A stretch of DNA of 64,000 nt from Holothuria scabra (Eukaryota > Echinodermata > Holothuroidea > Aspidochirotida > Holothuriidae): NCBI GenBank assembly GCA_037179385.1, contig CM074181.1, positions 49,000,394 to 49,064,393 on the forward strand, written 5' to 3'. The notes under the pieces were generated by a model. It saw only the letters and a list, made by a program, of their open reading frames with translations. It searched no databases and was not told the origin of the DNA. Below, one piece after another: positions 11,198 to 22,756 of this stretch. The translations under genes and the position numbers were made by a program. Position 1 is the first letter of the stretch. The number at the start of each line of letters is the position of its first letter.

Positions 11198-12219
11198 GAT
11201 GTAACCACAGTTATTATACCTTTCCCTGGTTTGGAAACTCCGCGAACTGACTGCCCATGTTGAGATTTCGGTTTTCGTCAGAAACGTGATGTTGATAGTA
11301 CACAAGAGCCTTGTTGTCTGACTCTCCATACCTACTGTATATATGCAGACAGGGTAAACTGATTTCTTCAAGAGTCTTTTGTGAACAATTATCAAACTGT
11401 AATGACTTCAATTAAGGCGTATATTATTGCAAAAGGTTTGATTAAAATTTCTGTCTTAAATTAGAATGGCCGTAAAGTGAGAATAACTGTACCAAACTAA
11501 AATATCGGGACAATCGAAGGTTGGGTTAGCAACAGTAACTTGGTAAGCACACTCAACAATTCATCGAAATTGCGAAACATGTAGCAATCGCACTGTGTAA
11601 TGTTAGACTAGTTGGATTAAACCATTTTAACAAACGAGTGTAATGGTTCATTAGACGAGTGTATTATACAATATTTGTCAGTAACTATGGTTGTACAAAA
11701 TTTTAGGAAGCCCCTCTAGCGTAATGAAGTAGGTCTACTTTGCCTTTACTGGACACTGACTGCAGTATGGTAAGCCTGTATGGCCTACTGAATGTCCTCA
11801 GCGAAGGTCTCCAAATGCCAGGCCTCAAAACCTAGTATTTTATGCTTAAAAAGAGAAAATGAAACCTGAGAACATAGGATTTCTTCATTTATTCAAAAAT
11901 CTTAAAAACTTACTGATTAGGAGGCCATTTGCAGTTTCCTTTTAGCCCTTGGGTCAACTTTAATTTCACTTCCCAGCAGAAACAGTACATCACTCAATGG
12001 AGCCATATCGCTACCGATAGATCGTGTGCATCTTCAAAGTCACGTAATGAACTTTTTTGACGAGCTCAACATGATTTTACGGACAGTTACGGACTCACAG
12101 TACAAAAACTATGAACATACATACAGCTTCTACGTCTGTGCATACACAGTGTATGTAAGGAGTTTCCCAACCAGGGAAAGGTATATTACTATGGAAAGGT
12201 ATAGTAACTATGATGTAAC
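11198..12219. mobile_element. ~1 kb non-autonomous DNA transposon candidate (8-bp flanking repeats)
   Basis: The direct repeat GATGTAAC at 11198-11205 and 12212-12219 brackets an element with inverted ends. The arms 11215-11241 and 12159-12185 match at 26 of 27 bases. The outermost bases (CACAGTTATTATACC versus the complement of GGTATAGTAACTAT) are also inverted. The right end carries an extra copy of the GGAAAGGTAT motif. No transposase remnant is visible. An 8-bp duplication would fit the hAT superfamily. Confidence 0.6.
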
Positions 12220-13515
12220 TTATGACTCTAGTATGATAACAGTCCCTGAGTTCTCAAGTGTAATTTAAAGCATGGATTATTATTCACAAGAAAATGTAAA
12301 ATTTCATTCAAAAATTAAAGATCGAAAAACTCTATCATTTTGAAGTGCAAAATTCATGTGACAGCTGCATGGACACTGCCAACTTGAAGGTATTCTAAAG
12401 TGAGATTAAGCAACACAGTAGGATCCTCTGGGTCCCATGGAAAAAATGACACAAAGATTCTCAAATGGGTATAACAAACCCCTTTTACTTAGACCTCCAA
12501 TTTCTATGGGAAGGTACAAGCTAGGAGTGAGTACTTGTATGCACCAGCTCTCAGTTGGTTGAAGGCGGTGGAACCGGGAGGGCATCCAGTCCACCAACTG
12601 GCTATGTGACTGCAAGATTGGGATTGCCCATAATTTTCTGACTGAAGAGAAGAAAATAAATTCAAAGAGAAATGGCTCAATTTAGCATGAAGCAAGTGTA
12701 CATTATTTTATACAACCTGCTTCAGACCTCTTAGCCCAACGAGTATTCAAACATTTGTATGGCAATATTCGTGAACAAATGTATGATCGTGTAGATGGGA
12801 ATTTTAAGTAATTGAGTGAATAGTAAGCGTTTGTGATGTCGAATGTTTCCCATGTTTGCACCACTTATGGGGAAGATTCATAACTAATGTGACAAATGGC
12901 ATTTTCCTGACATGAAACTAAAGCTAACTTAGTTAGACAGAGAAGACATACATCTTCTCAGCTGTTCTGAGCTGCATGTTCAGAATAAACTTTTCATTGA
13001 AAAGATGTGAACTCTTTCAAGGTGGTTTACAAATATTTTTTGTGATTTGTGGCATCGTCCCAAATATTACTCTTCCCAGCTTCCCCCAACTCAGTCTTGT
13101 ACACAGACTTCCTATATGTATGGACAGAGCATGTACAGTAACGTGTACATCCTATTCATAGATCTTCGCCACCGACTGGGGCAAAAAAAGAGCACACCAA
13201 AATGGCCGTGATGAAGCTAAAATTTGTATGATTTGACAAGGACTCTGTAATATTTTAAGCAAAAGTTTCACTTGAATGGGGAAAATACCATATTCCTGTA
13301 ATAGATGAAGTGATTTTGACCTTACCTTGCCATATTTCAAAAATATTTCAACTTTCTTTCAAAATCTGGGAATTGATTTGAGCAAGTCCAAACTTTTACA
13401 CAAAATCATTGCAGACAGTCGTCTTGGTGGGCTTTTTCTTATACATACGGTAGCGACAATCTATCATACACAGTGGTGGTGGCATTCACAGTGGTGGTGG
13501 GTGGGGGCTGGCTGG
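12220..13515. other. Intergenic DNA, nothing recognised
   Basis: There is no supported gene or repeat family, only a 14-bp direct repeat CACAGTGGTGGTGG at 13469-13482 and 13487-13500. Confidence 0.5.
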
Positions 13516-13518
13516 CCA

Positions 13519-13830
13519 TGCCCCCTCTTATGAATGCCATATTTTTAATTCTTAAAATACATACTCTAGTAATGCAAATTTAACTTCAAGAGGTAGAATA
13601 TTTGGCACCAGATTACATGTAAGGACACCCAATTTTTCAAAAAATTTCCAAGGGGAGGGATTGACTCCTTAAGCCCCTTCAGCGATGCCATTTTTTAACT
13701 CCTAAATGTGTGTAAATTTTGTGGAATTCCAAATCTTACTTCAAAAGGTAGCATCTGTGGCATCATATTGCATATTAGGACAAACTCTTAAAAAATTCAA
13801 AGGCCGTGGGAGATCCCCATCTTTATACTC
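13519..13830. repeat. Two diverged tandem copies of ~155 bp
   Basis: Copies at about 13519-13671 and 13672-13830 share the order GCCCC-TC, GATGCCAT, TTTTTAA-TCCTAAA, ACTTCAA-AGGTAG, GGCA-CA, AGGACA and a closing GGGA segment. They are strongly diverged. Confidence 0.6.
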
Positions 13831-14400
13831 CTTTCCTGATTGGCATAGACAAACGAGCTGCGTTTGAAATTTTCTTGAAAAACCAACAAGATTACAATAG
13901 TTTAATAGGCTACGCATTCGGCAGTTTGGGCAGCACGAATAGCTATTATTCGTGAGATTTACCTTAGTCTTTCACAGCACTATGCTCGAAATGGCCGAAC
14001 ATTTGCCCGAAAAAGTAAAGTATCACAGTAAGGGTAAAATATTTATCAAAATCAAAGAGACAAAAAACGCGAGACATTTGAGAAGCCTGATGTTTACTGG
14101 TAAAAATAGCAAACATTCTTCAGTCTTTAAATCTTGTGCAACATGATGCCCAAAATGGCTAATTGTTTGAATACTTTCAAATAGGCTTTTTGCCCGAAAA
14201 CAGAAAAAATTAAATTTTCATGGAAAATAAAGATGATAACAAAGATTTGCAACATATTGGGGCAGCTTGAGAAAAAGTTTTCTTCGGCCCCAAACTATAC
14301 TGTAGTCTTGCAAAAACTTTGCCCGAAATGGCAAAATATTTGGGCGAACTTGAAAAAGTACTGGGACGTTTTCAATTGCCAAATTAATTCACCGGCAAAC
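13831..14400. repeat. Diverged relatives of the macrosatellite sequence
   Basis: Motifs such as TTTGCCCGAAATGGCAAAATA (near 14319) followed by GACGTTTTCAATTGC echo the start of every macrosatellite unit (TTTGCCCGAAATGGTAGAATA, then GACGCTTTCAATTGC). The macrosatellite was probably built from a repeat family already present in this neighbourhood. Confidence 0.5.
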
Positions 14401-16972
14401 GGGAGGATGTCCATATGCAGTGCCTAATAGTTTGCTATCTATCCTCCGCCTAGAGCTGAAGTTCGGGCAACGGTAATGGAAATCGGGTAAATTGTTGTTT
14501 TTTTTTTTGGTTTTTTGTGTGTGTTTTTTTTTTTTCAGTCCATAATGATACAGTGTGAGACTGCCTTCTTATAAGTCCTTCTGAAAATTCATTTAGTGCC
14601 ACCTCGTAACGCGGATTTTTTTTTCAATTTCAAAAGGTGTTAAAATAAGCCTAATCATTTATAATCTGGAGTTCAGACAGTCAGCTAGACAATTTCATCA
14701 ATTCAGTATATCTTGAATTTAGTCAAGAGTCTCAAAAGAGTAAAGAACATCATTTGCATGTTTTCAATTCCGTTGTACAGTCCTCCCCCCAAAAAAGATG
14801 ATACAAGACCATTTCATCCAATGGTAGTGGTACATCAATGGGGCGGGCCGAGGGTCCCCTGTTGGAGAAGGCTGGTCCCGGTCGGGGAAAAGATCCAATT
14901 TCGTCGGGGAGCCTACCGCCATGCTATTAAAGATCTAAGTCCGATAAACTTCACTCTCTCCACCACCACCCCGACGTTTATTGATTTTGTTTCTACGAGG
15001 AGACCATATTCTCCAAGGAAACTCTCAAAATTTCCCAAATTGTTCTACAGAAACTCCGAATTTTTCTCAATATAACCTCTACATTTATTAAAAAAAAAAG
15101 TAAAAAAAAAAAAAAGAACATTTTCACCCTACGACAAAATATGAAACCTCAACCAATTTCAGTCTTTTTTGCCTGTATGAAATTGGGCAGATTGATCTTC
15201 AAAAAGGACTTCATTTTTCAATTCTCTTCTACAAATGAAACATTTTTCGAATTTATCGTAGACGTGGATGGGGCTTGACATTTTCCAAAAGACGTTAGAA
15301 GAAAAATTATATAGATGTACGGGCAGTCACATACTGTAGACAACTTTATCAACTCAATATATCTTGCATTTAGCCAAGAGTCGCTATGGCGTAAAAAACG
15401 TTAGCATGTTTTCAATTTCATTGTATAGGCCTAGTTTTTTTCCTGGAAAGGTACAAAATCATTTCATCCAATAGTAGTGGTAGATTTTATCTGATAACTT
15501 TCTGATCACTTAGCAATTACTGATTTTTTTTTTAAATTTTTGGCAAACAAACGCTCAAAATAACGACTGCTTTTTTCCTATAGTTACAAGTCTTTGAAAT
15601 TCCATTTCTAGCAGTTTGAAGGGTCCAGTTCTCAAAAATTTCCTGTACGTTTCGCGCCAACCAATGGTGGCGCTTCGCTTAGAAAGTGTTCGAATAAAAC
15701 AGTTAACTGAAAAGAACATTGCAGCCTTGCACATCGTGTTCCGTTTTTATCAATATAAGGAATTATTTCTGATCACTTTGCTAATTAAGTGAAAACACTT
15801 TATTCCGTTTTTATCAATATAAGGAATTATTTCTGATCACTTTGCTAATTAAGTGAAAACACTTTATTGCAAACAAAAGCTGAAAATAGCGACTGCCTAA
15901 ATCCTACTTACAAGCCTGGGAAAAGCCATGTCCGGCTATCTGAGGGATAGCGATTTTTCAGAATTTTCTATGCGCTCCGCGCCAACCAAAGGTGGCACTA
16001 CGCTTAGATAGTGTTTCGGGCAGGACAGCATTTTTCGTGCAAAATATCTTTAGCCCCCTCTCCACAAAATGAAATTCTTCCGCTAGCCTATGTTTTCGAC
16101 CACACAATTCCTTAAATATATAAGCTATAGATTAGTTTCAAGTATGTTAAGAGGAAGCCTGCAAATCCTTTCCAGCAATTTATCAGTATCGTCCGAGGAT
16201 CTTAACCTGCATGATATTGTATAATAACCCTGCTAACTACAAGTTACCTGGCGAACTTCTTAATCCTTCTGATATAAGAAGGCCGGGTCAGAATTTTCAA
16301 TTTAAAAATCTATTATAAAAATATTGCAATTCTTTCTCCACTGCAAGCTTCTGGTTTTCAAATATTTGTAAAAAATTGTAAAATGTGCTCGGAAATTTTG
16401 GCAGATTTTGGCAAAGAACTCCATGCCCGAGCCAACAGTTCTTGTCACACCGACATTATACTTAGTTTTTCTCCTAAAAGGCAGGTCACTTGAAAAAAAT
16501 TCCCTTTTCAGTCTCACATTACCAAAAAGCCACATTTTTATTCATTATTTTTTTTCTCCGATGTAAGCTTTTAATTATGAAGTCTTTTTTCAAGGTAAGA
16601 AGGCTAATTGAAGTTCCAGTTTTGTCTGAGTTTTGCTGAGAGCATATGGAATGGAGACCTACAATAAAATGCGTAACCCCAAACCAATTTCACACGCCCA
16701 TAATATTTTTGGGGGGAGTTCGATCATGTGAAGGGCAGATTCTTGGTATTTAGAAAAAGCCAAATTTCTTCCAAAAGTTTCACATTTTCTTCATAATAAG
16801 CTCCATATTTTGAAATATTTGTTAAAAAATCTCCAAATTTCGGCACGCTTTACACGCCTCAGTTTCTGCCAGACAGTCCTATCGGGAGCTCATCCCCTTG
16901 TCGTGGCTTCAGAATGCTGACCTTCTGTTGGGGAGCTTGGACCCGGCCTGGCAAATCCTGGCGTCACCCTTG
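14400..16972 (+). mobile_element. Left copy of the GTCGGGG-rich DNA transposon family
   Basis: Segments are collinear with the element at 58903-62698. GTCGGGG motifs at 14881 and 14903 match 59357 and 59404. The block near 15325 matches that near 59783, and AATGCGTAACCCC near 16668 matches 62364. ATTTCGGC-CGCT then leads to GGGGAGCTTGG and the terminal CAAATCCTGGCG. The right end is 16972, with inverted end CAAGGGTGACGCCAGGATTT. The left end was not found and the start given is approximate. There is no coding capacity. Confidence 0.55.
15741..15868. repeat. Perfect 64-bp tandem duplication
   Basis: 15741-15804 and 15805-15868 are identical, beginning CCGTTTTTATCAATATAAGG. This is recent, because the surrounding repeats are heavily diverged. 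Confidence 0.95.
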
Positions 16973-17253
16973 TGAACATTTCGTATGTGGTAATTTTCTA
17001 ATCACTTAGCTAATGGCTGATTTTTTCAAGTTATCATTGCAAACAAAAACTCAAAAAGTGACTGCCGCGCTTAGAATCTAATTACAGACCTGGAAAATGA
17101 AATGTATTTTCTCCGTCTCAGGACTCGTGGTAATTTTTCAAAATTTTCTGTACGATCCGGTGCAGCCAATCATAGATTCACTCCACTTACATAGCCTTCT
17201 GGGCAGAATTACATTAGTTTTTCGGGCAAAAGAAAATTTTAATAACTCATGTT
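16973..17253. repeat. Further copy of the same family, running into the array
   Basis: It has the family order GATTTTTT, GCAAACAAAAACTC, GTGACTGCC, TTACAGACCTGG, TTTTCTGTACG and TCGGGCA-AATTACA, as at 15500-16030, 60000-60200 and 60840-61040. It passes without a visible break into unit 1 of the array. Confidence 0.55.
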
Positions 17254-18977
17254 AGCCCCACTCCCCACTCAATAGTTTTGCGTGCCGCACTTTGCCCGAA
17301 ATGGTAGAATATTCAAGCGAAAGTGTACAAAAAGAAAAACAAAATCCGTGACGCTTTCAATTGCAGCTGGATGACGGACAGACGGAGAGAGGGGTACATG
17401 TAATGTGTATATGTCTATATGCTTTAAAACTTTTGTCCGAAAAGCGGTAGTATTGTAGCCTACATTTGATTTATTAAAGTGTAAATAAAGTCAATTATTT
17501 CAACTATATAATTTAAATAGCATTAAAAATGAATTTTAACAGTCCAATTCCCTTCTTCATAGGACTTTCTGGAGCCGGGATATAAAATGTTGTGACTGTT
17601 TTGTTGTGCAACTCACATTACCTGAAGGACAACACTTGACCAATGTCATGGCCCTCAAACCATTTACATCATTTCCATGTCATTTGGGACTCCGTTCCAG
17701 ACTCGATGAAAAAGAGAGGTACTTCACGTGATTTCAGCCAAAAACCGAAAGGCTTTCGCTTTTTTCTAAAAGTCCCCTCGACTCTCTAGCGAAGGCCAAA
17801 CAGTGGAAAGGCTTTTTTCTAAAAGCTTTTTTCTAAAAGTCCCCACGACTCTCTGGCGAAGAGCCAAGGGGCGAAAACCAAACGATTACTCCCGGAGGAG
17901 TTCTGCTCCCTTAAGAAGCTTAACGTCCCAAATGGACAAGTACGCCCTCCAAAGGGCAAACACTGAGTGGTCCTGCTCTAGACTGGCTGAATAGAACAGA
18001 AGCCACAACCTGGTTGCAGTTTAACGTCATGCCCAGTGGAAAGGCTTTCGACGAAACCATAACATTTTGGGGATAGCTGTGCTCATCCTTCTTTAAGCAA
18101 GGTTAGGTACTCCACAAAATGGAATTTGCCCCAAACTTCGCGGGCCTGCACAAAATGACCTGATCTATTACACTAATAGGGGTGATTATTTTAATTCTAG
18201 TTATTTTAATTGTAAATGTTGTGTTGTTCTCAAAATAACCCATTTAGCGTTTATAATTACATTTCAACATTTATTTAACAAGTTGTTAACACTTTTTGAG
18301 AACGAGTCTCTTTCTATCATTACAAAAATGAGTAAACTGTAAGATATTCCCTTAAAAATAATGAAACAACCTCTTTAATGCAAATCAGGAAGACCTGAAA
18401 CAAGATCCCAGAAAATGTTTCAGAAATAAAATGAAATAAACCTCGACAGATGTATAAAAAAAACATGGGGTCACGTTACAGTTACCTCAGTGTGTTTAAC
18501 TGTCCTCAATAAAAAAAATATCCTACAGCACATACCGTACAATAAAATTCCAGATTTCCTAAAACCTATAAAGATTGTGACGTTTCTGTGACATAAGCCT
18601 CAATTTGGAGCGAAAATGAGAAACATTAAGAAAAAAATCAGTCGTAGTGTAAAATCTTGTCAAAAAAACATGAAAAAATAACCAAAATTTTATCTGCAAA
18701 TGTTTGAAAAACATTATTCCTTTCTGCTAACACTACATCTGGCTGAAATTTGTACTTTAAAAATTCCACCTTAACGTGTGATAGGTACTGTTTTTCAAGC
18801 TATATAAGACATCCTCTGCTATAACCTGCGCGGCACGTTGACGCCGAACCGGACGGTAGTGTTCACACATGGTCCTACTCTGATTGCACTGGGAGGCGAG
18901 TAGTGTTCCTCCCCAATGTATCGCCGGTCCTTGAGGGGAGTCCCGAGGGAAGATTGCGGTCGTATACAAAGCACGCT

Positions 18978-19367
18978 GAGCGTCACTGTATGCAGAAGGG
19001 TACTAGAGAGGCGCCTGAGTTGGTTCTCTGTTGTAGTTGACAGGACACATAGCCGGCCAGAGACCTTGAACGCTTGGCTTCAATCTTTTGTTTTATTTCT
19101 TTTTAGTTTCTTCTTTTCAGTAAGACGCCACCTTTTATAAAATCTGAAAACTCGAAAAATCCGGTAGCGGGCCTCTAATTATAAGTCCAATTTACTTACA
19201 CACTATATTAGGCTACTTCCGTACCCCCTAGCTCACAGTAGAAGTTTTCAATCAGGACATGCCGCCCCTCTGATCGAAGCTCACAATCTGGGCTTTCATG
19301 GCACTTTTAAATTTCCTTAACAGGACTATTGAAAGTTTGAGCGTCACCGTATGCAGAAGGGTACTAG
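18978..19367 (+). repeat. 29-bp direct repeat pair within each unit (unit 1 copy)
   Basis: 18978-19006 and 19339-19367 differ at one of 29 bases (GAGCGTCAYTGTATGC, then AGAAGGGTACTAG). The pair is kept in later units, for example 22034-22062 and 22398-22426. The first copy lies in the GC-richer core. The second lies immediately before the site used by the U2-headed retroposon. Confidence 0.85.
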
Positions 19368-19627
19368 TTTGAGCCTTGAATGATCGCTTCTCGGCCTTTT
19401 GGCTAAGATCATGTGTAGTATCTGTTCTTTTCGCCCAGTCAAGAATGGAGCCATACATGACAGACCAATGATGAAAATGGTCTGAAGGCCGCGAGGTTGG
19501 TCGTTAAGTGTTGTGCTTCGGTGGACGTAATAGCTTCTTCGGGAAGCAGTTTCAAGTTTGGTTTCGCCGAACGGCCCTTTGCCAGAGGGTCGGGAGGACT
19601 TTAGAAAAAGTTTGAGCCTTGAATGAT
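19366..19627 (+). mobile_element. U2 snRNA-headed retroposon with target-site duplication (unit 1 only)
   Basis: The insert is 19383-19608. Its first 50 bases (19383-19432) match the U2 snRNA 5' end from nucleotide 1 at 48 of 50 positions, including stem-loop I and the branch-site-pairing GTAGTA (19415-19420). It then switches to ~176 bp that is not U2 and ends TTAGAAAA. The duplication AGTTTGAGCCTTGAATG (plus an ambiguous AT) lies at 19366-19384 and 19609-19627. The other 13 units keep the single empty site, for example at 22425-22443. Structure and duplication fit LINE-machinery retroposition of either a U2-headed SINE or a one-off chimeric RNA. It is not a functional U2 gene, since the Sm site and 3' half are absent. 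Confidence 0.9.
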
Positions 19628-21856
19628 AGGTATGTGTTTCGCGCCATAATAGCTACTCAAAACGGCATTTCACAGAGCGGAGTAATACCATAAAAATGGC
19701 ACTAAAATTGGTCAGATTGCCTTGAATTTTGCACAGTCTGTATTTCAACCCCTTGTTTACAAAATCCAAATGCAAACATGATCATATTTTGTAATTAACA
19801 CAGACAGAAACAACATCCCATCAAATTTTTAAGGCACTTTGTCTGTCAGTAAACATTTTCACAGCAACGAGTGTTGGAGTTAGTGCTTGGTCCGCCACCA
19901 GAAGCACGTTAAGAGAAAGAGAGAAAAAAAAGAGGACAAATTAAGATCAGATTTAGAAAAGGTAAACGGCGAAAAGGGAAAAGGAAGACGTTAGACTATC
20001 TAGCTTAATATCAGAGAGACTCCTTGACTAGTTTACCCGTATTCGAGGGATTTGAGAAAGTAACATGTTAAATTTATTCCACTCCAATTAATTAATGTTT
20101 GTCTGACTAGCACAGCAAAAAGTTCTTCATAGTTCCTTTAACCAATTCCCAAATTTTCACCTGTATCATAATGTACCCATCGCACCGCCTTTACAACACT
20201 GATGCCGTATTCCAGAAAATCAGTTATCGGACACTTTTCAAAATAAAAAAACTTTTAATCTAAGCTGCGGATATCTTCGGGATTTGAAATTAGGTCAGGA
20301 TCTGGACAATTCGGGCAAACCATGTTAGTTTTAAGTAAAACAAATGACATGTATTTTGATTACACAAAAGGACTCGTTCAATCCGTTCAGACATTTTGCA
20401 GGAAAATTAGATAGAGTCATGGTCGGCATGTCAAATATTCCATGCAGGGAGAAAGAAGATTACAAAAATTTGCTCCATTTTTATTAAACCTAAGATGAAA
20501 AACGATGTCAGCCCCACTCCCCACTCAATAGTTTTGCGTGCCGCACTTTGCCCGAAATGGTAGAATATTCAAGCGAAAGTGTACAAAAAGAAAAACAAAA
20601 TCCGTGACGCTTTCAATTGCAGCTGGATGACGGACAGACGGAGAGAGGGGTGGTGCCTGTAATGTGTATGTCTAAATGGTGTAAAACGTTTGTCCGAAAA
20701 GTGGTAGTATTGTACCCTACATTTGATTTATTAAAGTGTAAATAAAGTCAATTATTTCAACTATATAATTTAAATAGCATTAAAAATGAATTTTAACAGT
20801 CCAATTCCCTTCTTCATACTGTAGGACTTTCTGGAGCCGGCCGGGGATATAAAATGTTGTGACTATTTTGTTGTGCAACTCACATTACCTGAAGGACAAC
20901 ACTTGAACAATGTCATGGCCCTCAAACCATTTACATCATTTCCATGTCATTTGGGACTCCGTTCCAGACTCGATGAAAAAGAGAGGTACTTCACGTGATC
21001 TCAGCAAAAAACCGAAAGGCTTTCGCTTTTTTCTAAAAGTCCCCTCGACTCTCTGGCGAAGAGCCAGGGGCGAAAACCAAATAGTGGAAAGGCTTTCGAC
21101 GACACCATAACATTTTGGGGATAGCTGTGCTCATCCTTCTTTAAGCAAGGTTAGGTGCGCCACAAAATGGAATTTGCCCCAAACTTCGCGGGCCTGCACA
21201 AAATGACCTGATCTATTACACTAATAGGGGTGATTATTTTAATTCTACTTATTTTAATTGTAAATGTTGTGTTGTTCTCAAAATAACCCATTTAGCGTTT
21301 ATAATTACATTTCAACATTTATTTAACAAGTTGTTAACACTTTTTGAGAACGAGTCTCTTTCTATCATTACAAAAATGAGTAAACTGTAAGATATTCCCT
21401 AATAAAAAATGAAACAACCTCTTTAATGCAAATCAGGAACTTTGACCTGAAACAAGATCCGACAGAAAATGTTTCAGAAATAAAATGAAATTAACCTCGA
21501 CCGATGTATAAAAGAAACATGGGGCCACGTTACAGTTACCTCAGTGTGTTTAACTGTCCTCAATAAAAAAAAATATCCTACAGCACGTACCGTACAATAA
21601 AATTCCAGATTTCCTAAAACCCATAAAGATTGTGACGTTTCTGTGACGTAAGCCTCCATTTGGAGCGAAAATAAGAAACATTAAGAAAAAACGTCAGTCG
21701 TAGTGTAAAATCTTGTCAAAAAAACATGAAAAAATAATCAAAATTTTATCTACAAATGTTTGAAAAACATTATTCCTTTGTGCTAACACTACATCTGGCT
21801 GAAATTTGTACTTTAAAAATTCCACCCTAACGTGTGATGGGTACTGTTTTTCAAGC

Positions 21857-22196
21857 TATATAAGACATCCTCTGCTATAACCTGCGCGGCACGTTGACGC
21901 CGAACCGGACGGTAGTGTTCACACATGGTCCTACTCTGATTGCACTGGGAGGCGAGTAGTGTTCCTCCCCAATGTATCGCCGGTCCTTGAGGGGAGTCCC
22001 GAGGGAAGATTGCGGTCGTATACAAAGCACGCTGAGCGTCACTGTATGCAGAAGGGTACTAGAGAGGCGCCTGAGTTGGTTCTCTGTTGTAGTTGACAGG
22101 ACACATAGCCGGCCAGAGACCTTGAACGCTTGGCTTCAATCTTTTGTTTTATTTCTTTTTAGTTTCTTCTTTTTAGTAAGACGCCACCTTTTATAA
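21857..22196 (+). promoter_or_regulatory. TATA-like site and GC-richer core of the macrosatellite unit (unit 2 copy)
   Basis: TATATAAG at 21857-21864 is followed by ~260 bp that is visibly GC-richer than the rest of the AT-rich unit and can form local stems, such as GGGAGG at about 21948 with CCTCCC at 21964. A T-rich stretch (about 22141-22175) follows. The arrangement resembles a small transcription unit with a TATA box and a T-rich end. It recurs in all units, with TATA starts at 18801, 21857, 24676, 27497, 30320, 33120, 35936, 38753, 41575, 44395, 47216, 50036, 52853 and 55673. No known RNA family was recognised, and transcription is inference. Confidence 0.35.
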
Positions 22197-22724
22197 AATC
22201 TGAAAACTCGAAAAATCCGGTAGCGGGCCTCTAATTATAAGTCTAATTGACTTACACACTATATATATAGGCTACTTCCGTACCCCCTAGCTCACATTAG
22301 AAGTTTTCAATCAGGACATGCCACCCCTCTGATCGAAGCTCACAATCTGGGCTTTCGTGGCATTTTCAAATTTCCTAAACAGAACTATTGAAAGTTTGCG
22401 CGTCACCGTATGCAGAAGGGTACTAGTTTGAGCCTTGAATGATAGGTATGTGTTTCCCGCCATAATAGCTACTCAAAACGGCATTTCACAGAGCGGAGTA
22501 ATACAATAAAAAATGGCACTAAAATTTGTCAGATTGCCTTGAATTTTGCACAGTCTGTATTTCAACTCCCTGTCTACAAAATCCAAATGCAAAAATGATC
22601 ATATTTTGTAAGTAACACAGACAGAAACAACATCGCATCAAATTTTTAAGGCACTTTGTCTGTCAGTAAACATTTTCACAGCAACGAGTATTGGAGTTAG
22701 TGCTTGGTCCGCCACCAGAAGCAC

Positions 22725-22756
22725 GTTAAGAGAGAGAGAAAGAGAGAAAAAAGAGG
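22725..22756. repeat. (GA)n tract, variable between units (unit 2 copy)
   Basis: A GAGAGAGA-AAGAGAG-A(n) tract after CACGTTAA is present in every unit and varies in length. It explains part of the unit length differences. Other examples are near 25547, 28368, 31178, 42445 and 56540. Confidence 0.8.

Larger units (their letters stand above)
17254..20509 (+). repeat. Macrosatellite unit 1 (edge unit, 3256 bp)
   Basis: This is the most diverged unit. It has the U2-headed retroposon (19366-19627) and an extra ~200-bp segment at about 17790-18035 that includes repeated TTTTTTCTAAAAG and CTCTCTGGCGAAG blocks. Substitutions are scattered throughout (for example TGTTAGCCCC instead of TGTCAGCCCC at its start). 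Confidence 0.95.

Noticed and set aside
14713..15075. 120-codon plus-strand open frame.
   Set aside because: It lies wholly in the GTCGGGG repeat family, and its counterpart near 59340-59530 is broken into different frames.
19383..19432. A U2 snRNA gene.
   Set aside because: Only the first 50 nt are present. The Sm site and 3' stem-loops are replaced by unrelated sequence, and the whole has retroposon hallmarks.
20910..21110. 66-codon plus-strand open frame repeated once per unit (SWPSNHLHHFH...).
   Set aside because: In units 10-14 the change to GGTGAAATAG creates an in-frame stop, and a 1-bp loss shifts the frame in unit 8. Nothing suggests selection for a protein.
21972..22196. 74-codon plus-strand and overlapping 70-codon minus-strand frames over the GC-richer core.
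   Set aside because: They overlap on opposite strands, which is expected in GC-richer DNA. Single-base indels change their N-terminal halves in units 6, 7, 9, 11, 12 and 14. No homology was recognised.
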